Positions 51,812 through 56,361 of a stretch of DNA of 56,361 bases are shown here, one piece after another. The stretch is from Verrucomicrobiia bacterium (GTDB lineage: Bacteria; Verrucomicrobiota; Verrucomicrobiia; Verrucomicrobiales; Akkermansiaceae). The notes below the pieces were generated by a model. The model was not told the DNA's origin and ran no database searches. It saw only the letters and a program-made list of their open reading frames with translations. The stretch spans positions 1 through 56,361 of the forward strand of contig JAUIJB010000016.1 in assembly GCA_030430455.1 (NCBI GenBank), read 5' to 3'. Within the stretch, counting starts at the first letter, position 1. Each line of letters starts with the position of its first letter. The translations under genes were made by a program, and so were the position numbers.

Positions 51812-53200
51812 TCACCCGTAGGAGGCCTCGACGCGCTGGGCGACGTCGCGGTAGCCGTAGTCGACCTCGTAGATCTCCTTGAAGCACTCGAGCGCGGCCT
51901 CCTTGTCGTCCATCTGGTCGTGGATCAGGCCCTTCTCGTAGAGGATCTCCTTCTTGGTGTTGTCCATGCCGACCAGGTCGCCGAGGGCGTCCTCGAGCTG
52001 CTTGGCAGCCATGTCGTACATGTTCTTCGCCTTGAAGGTCATGCCGAGGAGAAGCAGCACCTTCGACTGGATGTGCGGGTTCCGCTTGGCCTGCTGGAGG
52101 TGAGGAATCGCGCCGCTGTAGTCGCCGGCATTGTAGAGCGCCTGGCCGAGCTCGTAGCGCAGCACCGGGTCGGTCGGGTTCTGGTCGACCCGCCGGGTGG
52201 CGTCCTCGACCGCCTCCTTGCGGCGCTCCTGCTTGCGTTCCTCCAGCGCGGCCTTGACCTCCGGGTCGTCCGGGTTCTCGGCCGCGCGGGCTTCCAGGTC
52301 GCTCATCTCCCGCTCCTTGAGCAGGTCACCCATCTTGTCGACCTTGGTGCGCAGGGCGACGTCGCCGTTGCTCAGGCTGAAGGCCCACTCGTAGAAGGAC
52401 TTGGCGTTCTCCCAGTCCTCGAGTCGCTCGTAGGCTCCCGCCAGGTCCTTGACCACCTGGAGGTTGTTGGTGTCCTCGTTGTACTTGAGGACGAGCCGGT
52501 CGCGACGCTCCTCGAGCTGCTCGCGGGTCATGCCGGTGCGGGACTCCTTGTCCATCTCCTCGGCCTCTCCCTTGTTGCGCAGGAGGCTCTTCATGTCGCT
52601 CTCCTCGCTCCAGTTCTGCTTCTGCATCGAGGCCCGCGCCGTGGCGTCCTTCTCCCCCTTGATCGCCACCGAGTCGGTCGGGTCGTGCTTCAGCACGTCG
52701 CGGTAGACCTCGGCCGCCGCCATCGAGTTCTCTCGGGAGAGGTAGAAGTCGGCCAGCTTGTGCATGTGCTTGGTCGACTCGGGGTGGCCCTTGCGGACGG
52801 TCTCCAGGGCGAAGGCGGCACTTTCCTCGAGCTCCATCGCGAGAAGGGCGTCGTGGAGGACGTCATTGAGCTCGGGGCTGTAGGGGTTCTTCTCGAGCTC
52901 GGCCTCGATCGCCACCACCGCGGCGGCCGGGTCCTTCTTGATCTGGCCGGCGAACTTCATCGTGCCCACCCCGCCGGTCTTGATGCCGAAAATCTTCTTC
53001 GCCTCCTTGGGACCGCCGCTCGCCGCCGCCTCGCACTTGCGGAGCACCTTGCGCCCGTCGAGGAAGCCCGGGTTGTCCTTGAGGATCGATTGCAGCAGCT
53101 TGATCGCGTAGCCGTGGTTGTGGGTCTGCACCGCGCTCATGGCCTTGAGCCACAGGGCCTTCACGTTCGGGTCGAGTTCCGCTTCGGTAATTTCGGGCAT
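51812..53200 (-). CDS. TPR-repeat protein
   Basis: A 462-residue, mostly helical, soluble protein without signal peptide. TPR-like repeats are seen at about 15-50 (HNHGYAIKLLQSILKDNPGF), 155-200, 265-300 (LAGAYERLEDWENAKSFYEW), 350-385 (YELGQALYNAGDYSGAIPHL) and 395-450. There is a charged coiled-coil-like linker near 310-345. The C-terminus ends in a short conserved helix (YRDVAQRVEASYG). TPR proteins act as scaffolds; it lies 300 bases downstream of the secretin gene and may help assemble it (inference). Start ATG 53200 (MPEITEAELDPNVKALW) is clear. Confidence 0.85.
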   Translation of the reverse strand: MPEITEAELDPNVKALWLKAMSAVQTHNHGYAIKLLQSILKDNPGFLDGRKVLRKCEAAASGGPKEAKKIFGIKTGGVGTMKFAGQIKKDPAAAVVAIEAELEKNPYSPELNDVLHDALLAMELEESAAFALETVRKGHPESTKHMHKLADFYLSRENSMAAAEVYRDVLKHDPTDSVAIKGEKDATARASMQKQNWSEESDMKSLLRNKGEAEEMDKESRTGMTREQLEERRDRLVLKYNEDTNNLQVVKDLAGAYERLEDWENAKSFYEWAFSLSNGDVALRTKVDKMGDLLKEREMSDLEARAAENPDDPEVKAALEERKQERRKEAVEDATRRVDQNPTDPVLRYELGQALYNAGDYSGAIPHLQQAKRNPHIQSKVLLLLGMTFKAKNMYDMAAKQLEDALGDLVGMDNTKKEILYEKGLIHDQMDDKEAALECFKEIYEVDYGYRDVAQRVEASYG

Positions 53201-53501
53201 GGGTCGGTCGGGACGAAATGGTTCAGCCACCCGCAGTTCGCGCGGGCGGGACCGAAAAAATGCTCGTGGGACCCGGGCTTGGCAAGCCCCCGGTGTGGAT
53301 GCGGCGGGACCCTTCCGACGAATCCCCCCGCCCGGACGGCATCCGGACGGGATCCATCGTCCCCCCGGCCACCGCCGGGGACCCTTGCGCGGCCGGCCGA
53401 GGTCCCCTCGATCGCCCGTCCACGCCCCGTCCGACCCCGGGGAGGCGCCATTCACGCCTCCCCCACCCGCGGGCCTGGGTCGATCCGGCCGCGGTGCGGA
53501 T
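53201..53501. other. Intergenic region between gspD and the TPR gene
   Basis: A 301-base region with two perfect hairpins, CCCCGGC/GCCGGGG (53363-53380) and a nine-base stem GGGGAGGCG/CGCCTCCCC (53439-53463), the latter 39 bases behind the secretin stop. A direct repeat CCGGACGG lies at 53333-53350. I see no reading frame worth calling and no clear promoter for the TPR gene. Confidence 0.6.
53439..53463 (-). terminator. Hairpin behind gspD
   Basis: Nine-base perfect stem with a seven-base loop, close to the gspD stop codon. No T run follows, so its strength as a terminator is uncertain. Confidence 0.5.
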
Positions 53502-55910
53502 TCAGCGTCGGAAGGGCGAACCGGGGCGGCCCTTGATCAGGTCCCGCTTCACTTCCCTCTCGTCGACCGGAATCGCCGCCGGGTAGTCGCCGGAGTAGCC
53601 CTTGGAGCCGACCACGGTGTCATCGACCGCCCCCCGCTGCGGCAGCACGTCGGGACCGGCCGAGAAGTCGCGCGCCTCGGAGGAGACCGAGTAGCGGTTG
53701 TCCATGTCGACCTGGGAGTCGTAGAGCGAGGCCGGGTCGTCGACGATGCGCGGCTGGATGAAGATCATCAGCTCCTGGCGGTCGTCCTCGGTCGAGGTGG
53801 TCGAGAACAGTTTGCCGAGGCCCGGGATGTCACTGAGGAGCGGAATGCCCGACACCGACTCGCGGATCGTGCTGCTGATCAGGCCGCCGAGGACGATCGT
53901 CGAGCCGTCCGGCACGGTGACCGTGGTGAGGACCTCGCGGCGCCCGATCGTCGGCACCTCGCCGACGCCGGTGATGTTCTGGCTGCCGATGACCTCGTCG
54001 TTGAGCAGCGCGATCTGCAGGGTGACGTCGTCCTCGGAGTTGACCAGCGGGACCACCTCGAGGCTCAGCAGGACGTCCTGGTACTCGATGTTGGTGCTCT
54101 GGCCGGTGGCGCCGCTGTTGAAGGAGTTGGTCGGCACGGCGATGCGCTGGCCGGCGGAGATCACGCCCTTCTGGTTGTTGCCGGTGAAGATCGTCGGCCG
54201 CGACATGACCTTGAAGCGCGAGTCGGCCTGCAGCGCGTTGACGATGACGTTGAAGTTGTTGCCGATGTTGCCGTAGATCGACAGGCCGGCTCCGGCCAGG
54301 CTGCCGGGGTCGAAGACGCTGCCGTCGAGCGGCACCAACGGGAACAGGCCGCCGCCGCCGCGGCCGGCCGTGTCCTCGCCGTCGCCGACGCCGTCGCCCG
54401 AGAGCGTGCGGGCGAAGTCGACGCCGAAGTCGAAGTCCTCGCCGAGGGCGAGCTGGCCGAAGACCGCGGAAATCATGACCTGCTCCGACTTGACGTCGAT
54501 CTGGTCGAGCAGGTTGTTGATGATCTCGAGGCTCGCCGGCGGGCCCTGCACGACGAGCGAGTTGGTGATGTTGTCGGCGACCAGCAGGGTGCGGCCGACC
54601 AGCACCGCCTCCGGTGCGCTGTTCACGGTCGGGGTCTCTAGCGTGTTGCCGACGTTGCCGCGGTTGCCGGCGAAGTTGCCCCCGAGGTTGCCGGATCCAC
54701 CGAACTGGTTGTTGCCACCGAACTGGTTCGTACGATTGTTCTGGTTCGTCCGCCCGGTGGTCCGCCCGGCGGCCGCACCGCCGACCCGCGTGCTGCCCCC
54801 TGCCGTCCCCTCTCCTCCGGTGCCCGAAAACGCCCGCAGGAGCGCCTGTTCGGCGACCGGCAGGAACTCGACGACCGACAGGAAGCGCAGCTTGCGGCGC
54901 AGGTAGTTGCGCGAGTCGCTCTCGGTGTCGAACTCGCGCACCAGGCCCTCGACGAAGACGATGTCGATCGGCCGCCCCATCGCGAAGATGCGGTTGGTGC
55001 GGGTGTCCGGCACGATCTGGATCGGGATGTCCTCACCGGCACCGCCGGATTCTCCACCACCGGCGGCACCGGCGGCCGCGGCCGTCCCCGGCGCCCCGCC
55101 GCCCGAGGTGGGAACGCCGCCGGCAGGCTGCCGGCCCTGGACCCGCTGCAGGCCCGCCGAGGTGGTCTGGCTCTGCTGTTGGGTGTTGAGGATCTCGTTG
55201 AGCAGGTCGGAGAGCTCCTGGACGTCGGCATACTGGACGCGGATGAAGCGGGTGGCGACCTGCTGCGAGGGCACGTCGATCGTCTCCTGCAGGTCGATCA
55301 GCGTCCGGATCAGCGAGGTCTTCTCGGTGATGACCACCGCCGAGGCGTTCGGCACCGGGGCGATCGAGCCGTAGGGCCCGAGCTGGCCGACGATCTGGGT
55401 GAAGGTCCGCACCACCTCCTCGGGCTTGATGAACTTCAGGTTCATCACGTAGGAGACGACGACATCCTCCTCGGGAAGGTCGGCGGAATCGATGATGACC
55501 GGGAGGCCCTGGTCCTTCGGGTTGTTGCCCGAGGCGACCACAAGCACCTCGTGGTTGGCCATGTTGACGTCGGGCACGAAGACGAAGCCCTCGATCAGGG
55601 CGGCCTTGCGGAGCAGCTGGGCGGCTTCGGCATAGGTCATCCGGCCACGCTGGACGAAGCGGAATTCCTGCTGCGCGGCGGCCACGCTGACCGTCACCCG
55701 GCGCCCGGTGAACTCGCGGTAGAGCTCGGCGAGCTCCTCGCCCGTCAGCTTGGGAAACAGGGTCTGGTCTTCCCGGGTCATCCGGTTGCCAAGCTCGCCA
55801 TCGGCACCACCCGCCGCACCGGGAACGGGGCCGGTTTGGGGAATGTCCGGGGGATTCTGGCCCGGGGCCAGGAGGGTGAGCGCGAGGAGGAAGAAGATCG
55901 ATCGGAACAT
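53502..55910 (-). CDS. gspD: Type II secretion system secretin (GspD family)
   Basis: Outer-membrane secretin that forms the exit channel of a type II secretion or pilus system. The 802-residue protein starts with a signal peptide (FRSIFFLLALTLLAPG). N-domain modules follow at about 45-340, with YVMNLKFIKPEEVVRTF and TRFIRVQYADVQELSDLL. A low-complexity Asn/Gly-rich linker (about 373-425: NQFGGNNQFGGSGNLGG) sits inside. The C-terminal secretin domain (about 540-750) carries the signature VPDGSTIVLGGLI and GIPLLSDIPGLGKLF. The C-terminal S-domain-like tail is basic. It lies 27 kb from the gspE/F/G genes and 90 bases behind a partial gene upstream, which it probably shares a transcript with. 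Confidence 0.95.
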   Translation of the reverse strand: MFRSIFFLLALTLLAPGQNPPDIPQTGPVPGAAGGADGELGNRMTREDQTLFPKLTGEELAELYREFTGRRVTVSVAAAQQEFRFVQRGRMTYAEAAQLLRKAALIEGFVFVPDVNMANHEVLVVASGNNPKDQGLPVIIDSADLPEEDVVVSYVMNLKFIKPEEVVRTFTQIVGQLGPYGSIAPVPNASAVVITEKTSLIRTLIDLQETIDVPSQQVATRFIRVQYADVQELSDLLNEILNTQQQSQTTSAGLQRVQGRQPAGGVPTSGGGAPGTAAAAGAAGGGESGGAGEDIPIQIVPDTRTNRIFAMGRPIDIVFVEGLVREFDTESDSRNYLRRKLRFLSVVEFLPVAEQALLRAFSGTGGEGTAGGSTRVGGAAAGRTTGRTNQNNRTNQFGGNNQFGGSGNLGGNFAGNRGNVGNTLETPTVNSAPEAVLVGRTLLVADNITNSLVVQGPPASLEIINNLLDQIDVKSEQVMISAVFGQLALGEDFDFGVDFARTLSGDGVGDGEDTAGRGGGGLFPLVPLDGSVFDPGSLAGAGLSIYGNIGNNFNVIVNALQADSRFKVMSRPTIFTGNNQKGVISAGQRIAVPTNSFNSGATGQSTNIEYQDVLLSLEVVPLVNSEDDVTLQIALLNDEVIGSQNITGVGEVPTIGRREVLTTVTVPDGSTIVLGGLISSTIRESVSGIPLLSDIPGLGKLFSTTSTEDDRQELMIFIQPRIVDDPASLYDSQVDMDNRYSVSSEARDFSAGPDVLPQRGAVDDTVVGSKGYSGDYPAAIPVDEREVKRDLIKGRPGSPFRR

Positions 55911-56000
55911 GTCGGAGTCGGACGGGAAGAAGGGAGGAGACGGAGTCGGCGGTGTCTTGCGGTTTCTGGCGGTGTCGGTGGCAGACGCGGACGGAAAGGA

Positions 56001-56361
56001 CTACTGGCTGGGCGGGGTCACCACCCGCGGGCGCGGGCGGCGGCGGTTGTTGTTGTCGTTGTTCCTGCGGTTGTTGTTCCCCCGCTGGTTCTGGGCGGCC
56101 TGCTTCTGTTGGCCGGGCTTGGCGGCAGGGGTGGCCGGCTTCACCTTGAGCAGCGCTTCCTCGAAGGTGACCGATCCGGTCCTGCTGCCGGTGCGCAGGA
56201 CCACCTCGGTCTCCTTCCAGTTCTTGTCGGACCACTTGACCTCCTCGACCTGGAACACGTTGTCCTTGGCACCCGGACGGAGGACGACCTTCTCACCGGC
56301 CTTCTTCTTGTTGAAGAGGATCACGTAGTAGCCGTCGTTGAGCCGCGACACGCCACCGAGG
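56001..56361 (-). CDS. Partial gene with Asn/Arg-rich tail, upstream of gspD
   Basis: The last 120 codons of a gene whose start lies beyond the right end of the window. The visible part begins with a beta-like stretch (LNDGYYVILFNKKKAGEKVV, KWSDKNWKETEVVL). It continues into a Lys/Pro/Ala linker and a low-complexity tail of Asn and Arg with few other residues (NQRGNNNRRNNDNNNRRRPRP). It could be a secretin partner by position, where GspC usually stands, but nothing in the visible part shows a GspC domain. The gap to gspD is 90 bases. Confidence 0.6.
   Translation of the reverse strand, partial: LGGVSRLNDGYYVILFNKKKAGEKVVLRPGAKDNVFQVEEVKWSDKNWKETEVVLRTGSRTGSVTFEEALLKVKPATPAAKPGQQKQAAQNQRGNNNRRNNDNNNRRRPRPRVVTPPSQ

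Overview
The window is a GC-rich (about 70% by eye), densely coded chromosomal segment with no rRNA, tRNA, CRISPR array, transposase or phage gene that I can see. The gene set points to a member of the Verrucomicrobiota (inference). It has PTPDL-like and DUF255-type secreted proteins, a type II/IV pilus-like secretion cluster with two tandem PilB/GspE ATPases and duplicated pseudopilins, an ECF sigma factor beside a YfbK-like von Willebrand protein, BatA-type proteins, and interspersed palindromic repeats. Most genes lack a Shine-Dalgarno sequence. Several have a good promoter whose -10 box lies so close to the start codon that the mRNA should be leaderless.

Layout. Positions 81-1691: argH and an orphan ribbon-helix-helix protein. 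13215-1707 (minus): a three-gene unit of ECF sigma factor, membrane VWA protein with an anti-sigma-like N-terminus, and a 2350-residue double-domain membrane protein. 13555-15773 (plus): tatC (with a large insertion and acidic tail) and yicC. 18535-15798 (minus): a small secreted peptide, cysS and hemB. 18641-19945: a two-TM protein (plus) and a lysine-rich histone-like protein (minus). 29078-20102 (minus): ftsH, two gspE, gspF and two pseudopilins. 29259-32750 (plus): a TerB/FHA/ABCG fusion transporter. 34341-32774 (minus): a ParA-like ATPase with a Roadblock/LC7 protein. 34463-40714 (plus): DUF255 lipoprotein, PTPDL-like protein, hisB, hisH, gpmI. 41067-45674 (plus): BatA-like and VWA/amidotransferase-like proteins. 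49848-45842 (minus): ptsN-like gene, argS, CBS-type pyrophosphatase. 50073-51680 (plus): a lipoprotein and a membrane protein. 56361-51812 (minus): a partial N/R-rich protein, the secretin gspD and a TPR protein.

How it fits together. The secretion cluster (20102-26287) and the secretin operon (53502-56361) probably supply parts of one envelope-spanning secretion or pilus machine. Three VWA proteins and the giant protein suggest an investment in envelope-associated protein complexes. argH, hisB, hisH, hemB, cysS, argS, gpmI and the pyrophosphatase are housekeeping. The most promising undescribed systems are the sigma-VWA-giant unit, the ParA-Roadblock pair and the TerB-FHA-ABCG fusion.
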